A stretch of DNA of 64,000 nt. It comes from an uncultured Lachnospiraceae bacterium. Lineage in GTDB: Bacteria; Bacillota; Clostridia; Lachnospirales; Lachnospiraceae. Location of the stretch: NCBI GenBank assembly GCA_910589195.1, contig CAJUTC010000007.1, forward strand, positions 1 through 64,000, written 5' to 3'. Position 1 is the stretch's first letter; each line of letters opens with the position of its first letter. The notes below the pieces were generated by a model that made no database searches, was not told where the DNA came from, and was given only the letters and a program-made list of their open reading frames with translations. A program made the position numbers and the translations under genes. This document shows positions 41,830 to 50,983 of this stretch, piece after piece.

Positions 41830-41857
41830 TAAATGGCAAATTGTTTTGCCATTTATT
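41830..41857 (+). terminator. Weak hairpin between mgtE and gltX
   Basis: AAATGGCAAA and TTTTGCCATTT enclose a short loop; it ends with TATT. It may end the mgtE transcript, or alternatively fold in the gltX leader. Confidence 0.45.
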
Positions 41858-41918
41858 CAGATTAAAGAAAACAGCGGCGCGATATCCGCTAATTAAAAAA
41901 TGTTTAGGAGATATGGGA

Positions 41919-43367
41919 ATGAAAGTAAGAACCAGATATGCGCCCAGCCCCACAGGGCGGATGCATGTAGGAAATTTAAGGACAGCACTATACGCGTATT
42001 TAATCGCAAAGCATGAGGGAGGGGATTTCCTTCTTCGAATCGAGGATACGGATCAGGAACGCTATGTGGAAGGCGCTACTGAAATTATTTACCACACCCT
42101 GGCAGAAACAGGCCTGATTCATGATGAGGGGCCGGATAAAGACGGAGGCTGCGGCCCTTATGTGCAAAGCGAAAGGCAGAAAGCCGGGATTTACCTGGAA
42201 TATGCAAAGCAATTGGTGGAAAAGGGAGAAGCATATTATTGCTTCTGCACAAAGGAGCGGCTGGAGAGCTTAAAGCATGAGGTCAATGGGGAAACGATTA
42301 TGAATTATGACAAACATTGCCTTCATTTATCCAAGGAAGAAGTAGAAGCCAACTTAAAGGCAGGCCTTCCCTATGTAATTCGGCAAAATAACCCTTCCCA
42401 GGGCACAACCACCTTCCACGATGAAATTTACGGGGATATTACAGTAGAAAATTCAGAATTGGATGATATGGTGTTAATAAAATCAGACGGATATCCCACC
42501 TATAATTTTGCTAATGTAGTGGACGACCATCTGATGGGAATTACCCATGTAGTAAGAGGAAATGAGTATTTGTCCTCTTCCCCTAAATATAACCGGTTAT
42601 ATGAGGCATTTGGCTGGCAGGTTCCCGTTTATGTTCACTGCCCGCTGATTACCAATGAAGAGCACCAAAAGCTAAGTAAACGCAGCGGCCATTCCTCCTA
42701 TGAGGATTTGATTGAACAAGGCTTTTTAACGGAAGCTGTGGTAAACTATGTGGCTTTGCTGGGCTGGTCGCCGGAAGGAACCGATGAAATTTTTTCTCTG
42801 GATGATATGGTGAAGGAATTTGATTACCGCCGTATGAGTAAATCCCCGGCTGTTTTTGATATGACAAAGCTTAGATGGATGAATGGCGAGTACATGAAAT
42901 CCATGGATTTTGAAGCTTTTTATGGGTTAGCCCTGCCTTATATAAAAGAAGTGATTAAAAAAGATTTGGACTTAAAAAAGATTGGGTCTATGGTGAAAAC
43001 AAGGATCGAGGTATTTCCTGATATTTCGGGACATATTGACTTTTTTGAGGAAATGCCGGAATATGATGCGGCTATGTACCAGCATAAAAAGATGAAATCC
43101 ACACAGGAAACATCCCTGCAGGTTCTTAAGGATGTGCTGCCGATTCTGGAACAACAAGAGGATTACAGCAATGACGCGCTGTATCAGGCGCTGACGCGAT
43201 ATGTGGAGGAGAAGGGCTGTAAGACTGGTTTTGTAATGTGGCCCATCCGCACAGCCGTGTCCGGAAAGCAGATGACGCCTGCCGGAGCCACAGAGATTAT
43301 GGAGGTCTTGGGCAAAGAGGAATCGTTAAAACGAATCCGGGCCGGGATTGAGAAATTATCAAAATAG
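41919..43367 (+). CDS. gltX: Glutamate--tRNA ligase
   Basis: A 482-residue class I aminoacyl-tRNA synthetase. The HIGH-like motif HVGN (16-19) lies in [24 protein letters not shown] follows, and the KMSKS-like motif is KLSKRSG. The C-terminal anticodon-binding helical domain completes the usual length. ATG 41919 has AGGAG 8 nt upstream; ATG 41913 is closer than normal to that site. The enzyme charges tRNA-Glu, and in many Clostridia also tRNA-Gln before amidation. Confidence 0.95.
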   Translation: MKVRTRYAPSPTGRMHVGNLRTALYAYLIAKHEGGDFLLRIEDTDQERYVEGATEIIYHTLAETGLIHDEGPDKDGGCGPYVQSERQKAGIYLEYAKQLVEKGEAYYCFCTKERLESLKHEVNGETIMNYDKHCLHLSKEEVEANLKAGLPYVIRQNNPSQGTTTFHDEIYGDITVENSELDDMVLIKSDGYPTYNFANVVDDHLMGITHVVRGNEYLSSSPKYNRLYEAFGWQVPVYVHCPLITNEEHQKLSKRSGHSSYEDLIEQGFLTEAVVNYVALLGWSPEGTDEIFSLDDMVKEFDYRRMSKSPAVFDMTKLRWMNGEYMKSMDFEAFYGLALPYIKEVIKKDLDLKKIGSMVKTRIEVFPDISGHIDFFEEMPEYDAAMYQHKKMKSTQETSLQVLKDVLPILEQQEDYSNDALYQALTRYVEEKGCKTGFVMWPIRTAVSGKQMTPAGATEIMEVLGKEESLKRIRAGIEKLSK

Positions 43368-43449
43368 GATAGAACCTATGAAGTCAGCAGAATTATCATA
43401 ACAGGATAGGGAATCCGCAAAACCAGCAGAAACCATATCAAAAATAGAG

Positions 43450-43482
43450 AGGAAACCGCAAAGAAAGGAAGCGGTTTCCAAA
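43450..43482 (+). other. Hairpin at the helicase start region
   Basis: GGAAACCGC and GCGGTTTCC form a perfect 9-bp stem 11 nt before the helicase ATG, possibly ending the gltX transcript or folding over the ribosome site. Confidence 0.45.
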
Positions 43483-43493
43483 GAGGGAAACAG

Positions 43494-45374
43494 ATGCCAT
43501 TTAATGAAGCGCAGTCCATGGCGGTACGTCATAATAAAGGGCCGATGATGGTATTGGCAGGGCCGGGATCCGGAAAAACAACGGTGATTGTGGGACGCAT
43601 TCAAAACCTGGTGGAGAAACGGGGGGTGAATCCGTCCAATATCCTGGTTATTACCTTTACAAAGGCGGCTGCTAAGGAAATGGAAGAGCGGTATTTGGCT
43701 TTGGAACAGGAATCTTCGGGTGGAAGGGTCAGTTTTGGCACCTTCCATTCCGTATTTTTCCGTGTCTTAAAGCTGGCGTACCAGTATGACGGGGCAAACA
43801 TTGTAAGAGAGGAACAAAAAGTCCAGTTTATCCGTGAGGAGATGGGGAAGCTTTCTCTGGATGTGGAAGACGAAAAGGAATTTATCCATTCTATTTTAGG
43901 CGAAATCAGCGCGGTAAAGGGGGAAATGATCCCCTTAGATCACTATTACTCAAAAAATTGTTCGGAAGAGATTTTCAAGTCATTATATAAAAGCTATGAA
44001 GAGCAGATGCGTCGGCAGGGGTTATTGGATTTTGACGATATGCTGGTAATGTGCTGCCAGCTTTTTCGGGAGCGGAAGGATATTTTGTCTGCATGGCAAA
44101 GGAAATACCAGTACATACTGATTGATGAGTTTCAGGATATTAACCGGATTCAATATGAGGTGGTTCGCATGATGGCGCTTCCAGAGAATAATTTATTTAT
44201 CGTGGGGGATGACGACCAGTCTATTTACCGGTTCCGAGGCGCGAAACCAGAACTGATGCTAGGATTTATGAAGGATTATCCCCAGGCAAAACAGATCCTT
44301 CTGGATATGAATTACCGTTCCACGCCCCAGATTGTAAACCGGGCAGGGCTGCTGATTCAGCATAATAAAACCCGTTTTCCGAAAGCGATCCGGGCTGTAA
44401 AGGGGAACGGGAAACCAGTTATTACAAATGTGTTCCAGAACGGGACGCTGGAGGTAGTGGCGATTTGCGAAGAAATCAGGGATTACCTCCGGGCAGGCAT
44501 TCCTTTTGAAGAAATTGCTGTGCTGTTTCGGACGAATCAGGGCCCCAGGCTTTTAGTAGAAAAGATGATGGAATATAATATCCCCTTTCAAATCCGGGAT
44601 GTGCTTCCCAATATTTACGATCATTGGATTGCGAAAAACTTGTTGGATTATATTATGGTTTCCAGAGGGCATACGGAGCGTGCCAGGGTGCTGTCGATTA
44701 TAAATCGGCCCAAACGGTATATAAGCCGGGATGCCCTGGAAGGGGAACTGATTTACTGGGATCGGGTGAAAGCGTTTTATCAGGACAAGGGATGGATAGT
44801 GGAGCGGATTGAAGATTTGGAACACCATTTGCTTCAAATCCGGAAGATGGCACCCGGGGCGGCAATTAACTATATCCGGAAAGCAATGGGATATAATGAT
44901 TATTTAACAGAGTGCGCCAAGTTCAGACGGATGAAGCCAGAGGAGCTGTTTGAGATCGCAGATCAGATTCAGGAAAGCGGGGCAGAGTATCAAACCTGTG
45001 AAGAATGGTTCCACCATATCCTTCAGTATAAGGAACAGCTTAGCCAACAGGCAAAAGATAGGAACCAAAAGCGGGAAGGGGTATCCCTGATGACCATGCA
45101 CAGTTCAAAAGGCCTGGAATTTCGTGTCGTTTATATCCTGGATGCCAACGAAGGCGTTACGCCCCACCACAAAGCCTTTTTAGACGTTGATATGGAAGAA
45201 GAGCGGCGCATGTTTTATGTGGCTATGACCAGGGCAAAAGAACGGCTCCATGTGTATTATGTAAAGGAGCGATATCATAAAAAGCAGGAAGTTTCCCGAT
45301 TTGTCAGGGAGTATCTGGGAAGAGAAGATGGGCAGAGGAAAAAGGAAGGTGGCCTGTGGAAGAAAAGGATTTAG
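43494..45374 (+). CDS. UvrD/PcrA-family ATP-dependent DNA helicase
   Basis: A 626-residue superfamily 1A helicase. Motifs in order: Q-motif NEAQSMAV, Walker A AGPGSGKTT, Ia VITFTKAAAKEM, II DEFQDIN, III GDDDQSIYRFRGA, IV MNYRSTPQIV, V MTMHSSKGLEF and VI YVAMTRAKERL. It is shorter than PcrA (about 720-750), with no C-terminal Tudor-like tail, so it is better viewed as a UvrD-like paralogue than the housekeeping PcrA. It overlaps the next gene by 19 nt. Confidence 0.92.
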   Translation: MPFNEAQSMAVRHNKGPMMVLAGPGSGKTTVIVGRIQNLVEKRGVNPSNILVITFTKAAAKEMEERYLALEQESSGGRVSFGTFHSVFFRVLKLAYQYDGANIVREEQKVQFIREEMGKLSLDVEDEKEFIHSILGEISAVKGEMIPLDHYYSKNCSEEIFKSLYKSYEEQMRRQGLLDFDDMLVMCCQLFRERKDILSAWQRKYQYILIDEFQDINRIQYEVVRMMALPENNLFIVGDDDQSIYRFRGAKPELMLGFMKDYPQAKQILLDMNYRSTPQIVNRAGLLIQHNKTRFPKAIRAVKGNGKPVITNVFQNGTLEVVAICEEIRDYLRAGIPFEEIAVLFRTNQGPRLLVEKMMEYNIPFQIRDVLPNIYDHWIAKNLLDYIMVSRGHTERARVLSIINRPKRYISRDALEGELIYWDRVKAFYQDKGWIVERIEDLEHHLLQIRKMAPGAAINYIRKAMGYNDYLTECAKFRRMKPEELFEIADQIQESGAEYQTCEEWFHHILQYKEQLSQQAKDRNQKREGVSLMTMHSSKGLEFRVVYILDANEGVTPHHKAFLDVDMEEERRMFYVAMTRAKERLHVYYVKERYHKKQEVSRFVREYLGREDGQRKKEGGLWKKRI

Positions 45375-45892
45375 GACGGATTCATATTTATTGCGGGAAC
45401 GGAAAAGGAAAAACCACGGCAGCCTTAGGCTTAGGGATCCGGGCGGCAGGCAGGGGGAAACAGGTCGTAATAGCCCGCTTTTTAAAAACAGAAAACTCAG
45501 GAGAGGTGTTTACCCTGCGACAGATCCCAGGGGTCCAAGTGCTGCCCTGTGAGAAAAGCTTTGGATTTACATTTCAAATGACACAAGAGGCAAAGAGAAA
45601 GGCAGCTTACTATTACAGCCAGATGTTTGAGCATGCGGTTGAAATAGCAGAAAAGAGGAAAGGGGATATGCTGATCCTGGATGAAATCTTAGCTGCCTGC
45701 CAGGAAGGGTTTGTGGCGAAAGAAAGGCTGGAAGCTTTTTTAAAGACTAAAAAGAAAAATCTGGAAGTAATCATAACCGGGCGCGGCCCATGGAATGCAG
45801 TTTTGGAACTGGCTGACTATGTGACAGAAATGAAGCAAATCCGCCATCCCTATGAGAAAGGAGTTTTGGCTCGGGAAGGGATTGAGTATTAA
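45356..45892 (+). CDS. cobA: Cob(I)yrinic acid a,c-diamide adenosyltransferase
   Basis: A 178-residue CobA/BtuR-type enzyme that attaches the adenosyl group to cobalt of corrinoids. Residues 9-35 contain the modified P-loop GNGKGKTT, and LILDEILAA is the Walker B region; the end PWNAVLELADYVTEM is characteristic. GTG at 45356 has GGAAGGTGG upstream within the helicase gene. It complements the riboswitch-controlled btuFCD importer elsewhere in this window by making imported corrinoid into the coenzyme form. Confidence 0.92.
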   Translation: MEEKDLGRIHIYCGNGKGKTTAALGLGIRAAGRGKQVVIARFLKTENSGEVFTLRQIPGVQVLPCEKSFGFTFQMTQEAKRKAAYYYSQMFEHAVEIAEKRKGDMLILDEILAACQEGFVAKERLEAFLKTKKKNLEVIITGRGPWNAVLELADYVTEMKQIRHPYEKGVLAREGIEY

Positions 45893-46041
45893 AAATCACG
45901 GAAACAGCTTGCTTTTTACTGTATAATTTGGTAAAGTTATTGGGAATCACGGAGGCTTAGGCTGTGCCAGAGAATTGGGGAATGAATGCTCAGGCAGGCT
46001 TTACAATGGTAAGGAATGAATTTTCCCAGGAGGATAAAGGA

Positions 46042-46389
46042 ATGAAGGAAAATCAAAAATTCAACTGCAATTTAGGAGAGAGTGGTGAGGAGCCAGAGGA
46101 AACTACCGTTACGCTTACCCTGGACGACGATACTACCCTGGAATGCGTTGTAATCAATATCTTTCAGGCTGGGGATCGGGAGTACATTGCGCTGCTTCCC
46201 ATGGAAGGGCCGGCGTCGGAAGAGGGCGAGGTCTACTTATATCGGTATTCGGAGGATGAAAGCGGACAGCCCAATCTGGAAAATATTGAGGATGACGACG
46301 AATTCGAACTGGTGTCAGACGCATTCGATGAAATGTTAGACGCTGCCGAATATGATGAAATTGTAAATGAAGAGGAGCTGGACTCCTGA
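46042..46389 (+). CDS. DUF1292-family small acidic protein
   Basis: A 115-residue, very acidic protein of the DUF1292 (YrzB-like) family widespread in Firmicutes. It reads VTLTLDDDTTLECVVINIF, then REYIALLP and GEVYLYRYSED, followed by a Glu/Asp-rich tail. Start MKENQKFNC has AGGAGGAT upstream; earlier in-frame methionines lack a site. Family members often lie beside a Holliday junction resolvase gene; not so here. The function is unknown. Confidence 0.85.
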   Translation: MKENQKFNCNLGESGEEPEETTVTLTLDDDTTLECVVINIFQAGDREYIALLPMEGPASEEGEVYLYRYSEDESGQPNLENIEDDDEFELVSDAFDEMLDAAEYDEIVNEEELDS

Positions 46390-46458
46390 AATCCTTTTTC
46401 GGCGTTTTTATGCTTGTGTCCATAAAGACTGGACAATGAATTGAGAAATATGGAAAAA

Positions 46459-46518
46459 GAAAGTCCCTGCTGGAAACCAATAACAGGAATCCGATTGGTT
46501 TTGGCAGGGACTTTTCTG
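46459..46518 (+). terminator. Long terminator hairpin after the DUF1292 gene
   Basis: AAGTCCCTGC (46461-46470) pairs with GCAGGGACTT (46504-46513), with AAACCAAT/ATTGGTTT stacked inside, then TTTCTGTT. With the A run on the other side it may also serve ychF, which converges on it. Confidence 0.8.
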
Positions 46519-46575
46519 TTTCTGATATATTTGCGGGTTTGAAAAGGTAAGCTGCTGACAGTAATGTTTTTATGT

Positions 46576-47673
46576 TTACACATTAAACCGGAATAAAATC
46601 ACATCTCCGTCCTTTACCACATAATCTTTGCCTTCCAGCCTTACCAGCCCCTTTTCTTTGGCAGCCGAATAGGTTTTACAGTCCAGCAGATCCTGGTAGT
46701 TTACGACTTCTGCCCGGATAAAACCACGCTCAAAGTCAGAGTGGATTTTTCCGGCGGCCTGTGGTGCCTTTGTACCAACTTTAATGGTCCATGCCCGGGT
46801 TTCGGTTACTCCGGCAGTCAGATAACTAATCAATCCCAAAAGCCGATAGCTGGCGGCAATCAGTTTGTCTAAGCCAGACTCCTTTAATCCCAGCTCTTCC
46901 AGGAACATAGTTTTTTCATCCTCATCCAGCTCTGCAATTTCCTGCTCAATCTGGGCGCAGATAACAAATACCTCCGAATGGTTTTGTGCCGCGAAATCCC
47001 GCACCTGCTGCACGTAACCATTGGAAGTGCCGTCATCTGCCAAATCTTCTTCCCCAGCGTTTGCCGCGAAAATCACCGGCTTCCAGGTAAGAAGGTTTAA
47101 GGATTCCACGAAAGCCAGTTCATCCGGATCCGCGATTTCCATACTTCTTGCTAGGTTCCCATTTTCCAGATGCTCTTTCACGGTCTTTAAAAGGGTTACT
47201 TCTTTTGCTAACTCTTTATTATTAAAGGCTCCTTTCGCAGTTTTGGAAATCCGGCGTTCCAGAATTTCAATATCGGAAAAAATCAGTTCCAGGTTAATGG
47301 TTTCAATATCACGCATGGGATCAACGTTTCCGTCCACATGGATCACATTTCCATCATCAAAGCAGCGGACTACATGGATGATGGCATCCACTTCACGGAT
47401 ATTGGAAAGGAACTGGTTACCTAAGCCTTCTCCTTTAGAGGCGCCCTTTACCAGACCCGCAATATCCACAAATTCAATTACAGCAGGCGTAATTTTTTCC
47501 GAATCGTACAAGCTGGCCAGCTGCTTCAGCCTTGGATCCGGCACTGCCACTACCCCGATATTGGGATCAATAGTGCAAAACGGATAATTGGCAGATTCAG
47601 CCCCTGCCTTTGTCAAAGAATTAAAAAGCGTGCTTTTTCCCACATTGGGTAATCCTACAATACCTAATTTCAT
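46576..47673 (-). CDS. ychF: YchF/Ola1-family redox-regulated ATPase
   Basis: A 365-residue P-loop protein of the Obg-related YchF family. G1 is GLPNVGKST, G3 DIAGLVKGASKGEGLGNQF, and the G4 region is unusual as is normal for YchF, which prefers ATP. The C-terminal TGS-like domain contains the ETRAWTIKVG to FIRAEVV stretch that marks the family. It associates with ribosomes and has roles in stress response. AAGGGAT precedes the ATG. Confidence 0.95.
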   Translation of the reverse strand: MKLGIVGLPNVGKSTLFNSLTKAGAESANYPFCTIDPNIGVVAVPDPRLKQLASLYDSEKITPAVIEFVDIAGLVKGASKGEGLGNQFLSNIREVDAIIHVVRCFDDGNVIHVDGNVDPMRDIETINLELIFSDIEILERRISKTAKGAFNNKELAKEVTLLKTVKEHLENGNLARSMEIADPDELAFVESLNLLTWKPVIFAANAGEEDLADDGTSNGYVQQVRDFAAQNHSEVFVICAQIEQEIAELDEDEKTMFLEELGLKESGLDKLIAASYRLLGLISYLTAGVTETRAWTIKVGTKAPQAAGKIHSDFERGFIRAEVVNYQDLLDCKTYSAAKEKGLVRLEGKDYVVKDGDVILFRFNV

Positions 47674-47754
47674 GATTGTTATCCCTTTCTGTTATAAAGT
47701 TTAAATGGATCTGGTAACCCCTTTTTCTTGCAACGTACGCTGAAACGTTTCGGA

Positions 47755-47910
47755 AAACCTTTGCGCGCCTGTATCCGGGCGTATTGCCTGGCATTATTAT
47801 AAATGAAAGGGGGTTGGCGCCCCTCCCAAAATGCGCGGAAAACGGGAATGGAAGATGTTGCTTTGCTGCTATGTTTCGCACAGCTTAACGCTCTGTTGCT
47901 AAACTTTCCT
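47755..47910. repeat. Dispersed intergenic repeat, copy 3 (part B)
   Basis: Matches part B of 26584-26845: a GCGC-rich pair, AATGAAAGGGGGTT, then the 20-bp identical core at about 47845 and a GCTTTGCTGC to CGCACAG end. It lies in the gap between the divergent ychF and lgt. Upstream part A is missing or too diverged. Confidence 0.65.
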
Positions 47911-48016
47911 AAATAGACTCAGCTAATAGAATAACACATCTTTTCGTGAATGAAAAGCAGAAAGATAGATTTCCTTTTATTGTCGAAAACTTGTACATCC
48001 TGTCAATCGAATTTCG

Positions 48017-48045
48017 TTGATTTTTCGGGAGATTAGGGTTAAAAT
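48017..48045 (+). promoter_or_regulatory. lgt promoter
   Basis: TTGATT (48017-48022), 17 nt, TAAAAT (48040-48045), about 35 nt before the start codon. Confidence 0.65.
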
Positions 48046-48079
48046 GTAAGAAGCTCAAAGGCGGAGAGGAGTATTACAT

Positions 48080-48961
48080 ATGACATCGAGTGGAGCAGAT
48101 ATAAGCTTCGTTAATCTGGGGATTACGATTGGACATCTTCGGAATGATATCACAGTATTTGGTTTTCGGATTGCGTTTTATGGAATTATCATCGGATGCG
48201 GAATGCTGGCTGGTATTTGGCTTGCCCAGAGGGATGCGAAAAGAAGGGGACAGGATCCGGAACTGTACCTGGATTTTGCGCTGTATGCGATTATATTCGC
48301 AATTATCGGAGCTAGGATGTACTACGTCTTATTTGAATGGGACGCATACAAAGAGGACCTGCTTCAAGTATTTAACCTGAGGGCTGGAGGATTGGCTATT
48401 TACGGCGGGGTAATTGGCGCGGTGCTGACCCTGATTGTTTTTACCAGGATTCGGAAACAATCTTTCTTTTCTATGGCGGATACGGGTGTGCTGGGCCTGA
48501 CATTAGGCCAGATTATAGGACGCTGGGGAAATTTTTTTAACTGTGAAGCATTTGGCGGTTATACGGAAAGCCTGTTAGCGATGCGAATTAAGAAAACCCT
48601 TGTAAATCCGTCTATGATATCACAAGAGCTGCAAAATCATATTATTGAAGCGCAGGGCGTGGAATATATCCAGGTACACCCAACGTTTCTCTATGAGTCC
48701 CTTTGGAATCTGTGCCTTCTGATTTTTATGCTGTGGTACCGAAAACGAAAGAAATTTGACGGAGAGATGCTTTTCATTTATTTACTTGGCTACGGATTAG
48801 GAAGAAGCTGGATTGAAGGCCTTCGAACGGATCAGCTTCTGCTTTTCCAAACTAATCTCCCGGTTTCCCAGTGCCTGTCTATTATTCTAGCGGTAGGCGC
48901 TGCCTGTCTCCTGATTTGGAAATATAAGCAATTAGGAAGTGGGAAAGAGGAAAGCATATGA
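48080..48961 (+). CDS. lgt: Prolipoprotein diacylglyceryl transferase
   Basis: A 293-residue membrane enzyme that attaches diacylglycerol to the lipobox Cys of prolipoproteins, including the BtuF and BMP lipoproteins of this window. About seven membrane helices. The family signature reads GQIIGRWGNFFNCEAFGG near residue 150, and GLAIYGGVIG is the conserved His-equivalent loop (here Tyr). Near the end GRSWIEGLRTDQL supplies the conserved Arg and Asp. A GGAG site precedes the ATG. The stop overlaps the start of the Spo0E-like gene. Confidence 0.93.
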   Translation: MTSSGADISFVNLGITIGHLRNDITVFGFRIAFYGIIIGCGMLAGIWLAQRDAKRRGQDPELYLDFALYAIIFAIIGARMYYVLFEWDAYKEDLLQVFNLRAGGLAIYGGVIGAVLTLIVFTRIRKQSFFSMADTGVLGLTLGQIIGRWGNFFNCEAFGGYTESLLAMRIKKTLVNPSMISQELQNHIIEAQGVEYIQVHPTFLYESLWNLCLLIFMLWYRKRKKFDGEMLFIYLLGYGLGRSWIEGLRTDQLLLFQTNLPVSQCLSIILAVGAACLLIWKYKQLGSGKEESI

Positions 48962-49116
48962 AAAATCTATCAAAAAACGAATTAATTGAACAGATAGAAT
49001 CAGCAAGAAAAGTACTAAATACCAGTATTGACGAAGGAGAAGACTATCAGCAGATTTATCAATACAGTGTAGAATTAGACAGTTTAATTGAACAGTATAT
49101 TATAGCAGGATTTTAA
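48958..49116 (+). CDS. Spo0E-family aspartyl-phosphate phosphatase-like protein
   Basis: A 52-residue protein, MKNLSKNELIEQIESARKVL to the end LDSLIEQYIIAGF. The two helices and the SVELDSLI signature near residues 38-45 match Spo0E-like proteins (usual SQELDxLI), which dephosphorylate Spo0A~P and delay sporulation. ATGA overlap with lgt gives coupled expression; GGGAAAGAGGAA upstream is the ribosome site. The family comprises two-helix dimers of this length. It was too short for routine long-ORF finding. Confidence 0.8.
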   Translation: MKNLSKNELIEQIESARKVLNTSIDEGEDYQQIYQYSVELDSLIEQYIIAGF

Positions 49117-49171
49117 AAATAAAATGGAAAAACGGAGGAACTTATTTCCGCCGGCCTGCAAAAAATTGTGC

Positions 49172-49198
49172 GGGAGGGCAGCTGCCCTCCTTTTTTAA
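49172..49198 (+). terminator. Terminator after the lgt-spo0E unit
   Basis: GGAGGGCAGCTGCCCTCC is a perfect palindrome followed by TTTTTTAATT. Confidence 0.85.
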
Positions 49199-49328
49199 TT
49201 GAAAGGAAATGGCATCCTTAAACTGATTCCAGAGAATCAAGAATATTGTGGCGGAAAAAATTAATAGGAAAACGCATTTTTATACCGTTGCAGAATCATA
49301 ATATACCCATGGCAGGAGGCGATTTTAA

Positions 49329-49391
49329 ATGGCCATATGCGGTTATATCACAGGGTATTTACAGCTAGGATCAAGGGGTTTGCCTTTTTAA
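49329..49391 (+). CDS. Possible 20-residue leader peptide
   Basis: ATG at 49329 has GGCAGGAGGC about 9 nt upstream and encodes 20 residues beginning MAICGYITGYLQLG before TAA at 49389. The good ribosome site is the only argument; there is no known homologue and the peptide sits just upstream of the mraZ promoter. The remaining sequence in 49199-49410 holds nothing else recognisable. Confidence 0.2.
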   Translation: MAICGYITGYLQLGSRGLPF

Positions 49392-49410
49392 TCCTTTTGT
49401 GAAAAATTCC

Positions 49411-49439
49411 TTGCTATTTTGTGGTGAATGTAATAAAAT
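49411..49439 (+). promoter_or_regulatory. Main promoter of the division/wall cluster
   Basis: TTGCTA (49411-49416), 17 nt, TAAAAT (49434-49439). It lies just upstream of the MraZ-box array. Confidence 0.65.
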
Positions 49440-49450
49440 GAATATACAGG

Positions 49451-49485
49451 TGGTGGAAAGTGGTAGAATGTGGGACAAAGGGGTA
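49451..49485. promoter_or_regulatory. MraZ-box array
   Basis: Four pentamers at exact 10-bp intervals: TGGTG (49451), TGGTA (49461), TGGGA (49471), GGGTA (49481), each separated by 5 nt such as GAAAG or CAAAG. This is the known MraZ operator design of TGGGN boxes with 5-nt spacers near the mra promoter. MraZ represses its own operon. Confidence 0.8.
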
Positions 49486-49574
49486 GCCAAGTGGATTTTA
49501 TTTAAGATCCAACCGAATGTGCGGTGGCATAGTTTGGAAGGTTGGCTGTATGGAATGGATGCCAGGTGATAGAT

Positions 49575-50000
49575 ATGTTCATGGGTGAGTACAATCATAC
49601 AGTAGACGCGAAGGGGCGTGTAATTGTTCCTTCTAAGTTCAGGGAGCAGCTAGGAGATGTATTCGTGGTTACGAAAGGATTGGATGGCTGCTTATTTGCG
49701 TATGAAAATGATGAATGGAAAGCCCTGGAAGAAAAGCTTCACGCCCTGCCCCTTACCAATGCCAATGCCAGAAAGTTTTCAAGGTTTTTCCTGGCAGGCG
49801 CTACCTCCTGTGAAGTAGACAAGCAGGGAAGAATCCTTCTCCCTTCGGTTCTTCGGGAATTCGCGGGGATTGAAAAGGATGCGGTACTGGTTGGAGTAGG
49901 AAGCCGGATTGAGATTTGGGCGAAAAACCGCTGGCTGGAAGCGAATTCCTATGATGACATGGAAGAGATTGCGGAGAATATGGAAGGACTGGGAATTTGA
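49575..50000 (+). CDS. mraZ: Transcriptional regulator MraZ
   Basis: A 141-residue protein with two AbrB-like swapped-hairpin units, each carrying a DxxGR motif: [15 protein letters not shown] and [16 protein letters not shown]. It forms ring oligomers that bind the TGGGN boxes upstream. The start MFMGEYNH is the family's usual N-terminus, with AGGTGA 7 nt upstream. It ends with TGATG, coupling to rsmH. Confidence 0.96.
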   Translation: MFMGEYNHTVDAKGRVIVPSKFREQLGDVFVVTKGLDGCLFAYENDEWKALEEKLHALPLTNANARKFSRFFLAGATSCEVDKQGRILLPSVLREFAGIEKDAVLVGVGSRIEIWAKNRWLEANSYDDMEEIAENMEGLGI

Positions 50001-50935
50001 TGGAATTTCAGCATAAATCAGTTCTGCTTTACGAAACCATTGACAGCTTACACGTGAAACCGGACGGTATTTACGTGGACGGTACATTAGGCGGAGGCGG
50101 ACACGCGTATGAGCTTTGCAAACGTCTGAACAGGAACGGAAGACTGATTGGGATTGATCAGGATGAGGCTGCGATTTTAGCGGCGTCAGAACGGTTGAAC
50201 GAATTTGGAAGCCAGGCAACCATAGTCAGAAGTAATTATTCCCAGATGCCCCAGGTTTTAGAAGGCTTGGGGATAGGGAAAGTAGATGGGATTTACCTGG
50301 ATTTAGGCGTTTCTTCTTATCAGTTGGATACACCAGAGAGAGGATTTACATACCGGGAAGATGTACCCCTGGATATGAGGATGGATCAGAGAAAACACAG
50401 GACCGCTGCGGATATTGTAAATACCTACAGCGAGATGGAGTTATATCGGATAATCCGGGATTACGGTGAAGATAAATTTGCGAAAAATATCGCGAAACAT
50501 ATTGTAAAAAGGCGTCAGGAAAAGCCCATTGAAACCACAGGAGAGTTGATTTGCGCTATAAAAGCGGCCATACCGGCAAAACTGAGGGCGACAGGGGGCC
50601 ATCCGGCGAAACAGACCTTCCAGGCCCTCCGGATTGAACTGAATGGGGAGCTGGAAGTGCTTAAGGGTTCTCTTGACCACATGATAGGCCTTTTAAATCC
50701 AGGAGGGCGTTTGGGGATCATTACCTTCCATTCGCTAGAGGATCGGATTGTAAAAAACAAATTCCGGGAAAATGAACATCCGTGTATCTGCCCGCCGGAG
50801 TTTCCTGTATGTGTCTGCGGGCGGGAGAGCAGGGGGAGAGTAATTACCAGAAAGCCAATGCTCCCCACAGAAGAAGAAGAGAGGGAAAACAAGCGCTCCA
50901 AAAGCGCGAAGTTGCGGGTTTTTGAGCGGAGATAA
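50000..50935 (+). CDS. rsmH: 16S rRNA (cytosine-1402-N4)-methyltransferase
   Basis: A 311-residue SAM-dependent methyltransferase modifying C1402 in the ribosomal decoding centre. SAM motif I reads [27 protein letters not shown] is motif IV, and PLDMRMDQ and [10 protein letters not shown] follow; [14 protein letters not shown] is the inserted domain. ATG at 50000 shares its base with the mraZ TGA; a TTG one codon earlier is less likely. Standard second gene of the cluster. Confidence 0.96.
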   Translation: MEFQHKSVLLYETIDSLHVKPDGIYVDGTLGGGGHAYELCKRLNRNGRLIGIDQDEAAILAASERLNEFGSQATIVRSNYSQMPQVLEGLGIGKVDGIYLDLGVSSYQLDTPERGFTYREDVPLDMRMDQRKHRTAADIVNTYSEMELYRIIRDYGEDKFAKNIAKHIVKRRQEKPIETTGELICAIKAAIPAKLRATGGHPAKQTFQALRIELNGELEVLKGSLDHMIGLLNPGGRLGIITFHSLEDRIVKNKFRENEHPCICPPEFPVCVCGRESRGRVITRKPMLPTEEEERENKRSKSAKLRVFERR

Positions 50936-50983
50936 GCAAGGCTCATATAGAGTACACATACAAAGATAGGGAGGAAACCTGAC

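Noticed and set aside
47021..47587. 188-residue plus-strand frame opposite ychF
   Set aside because: Ser-rich shadow of a highly conserved GTPase-family gene; no ribosome site.
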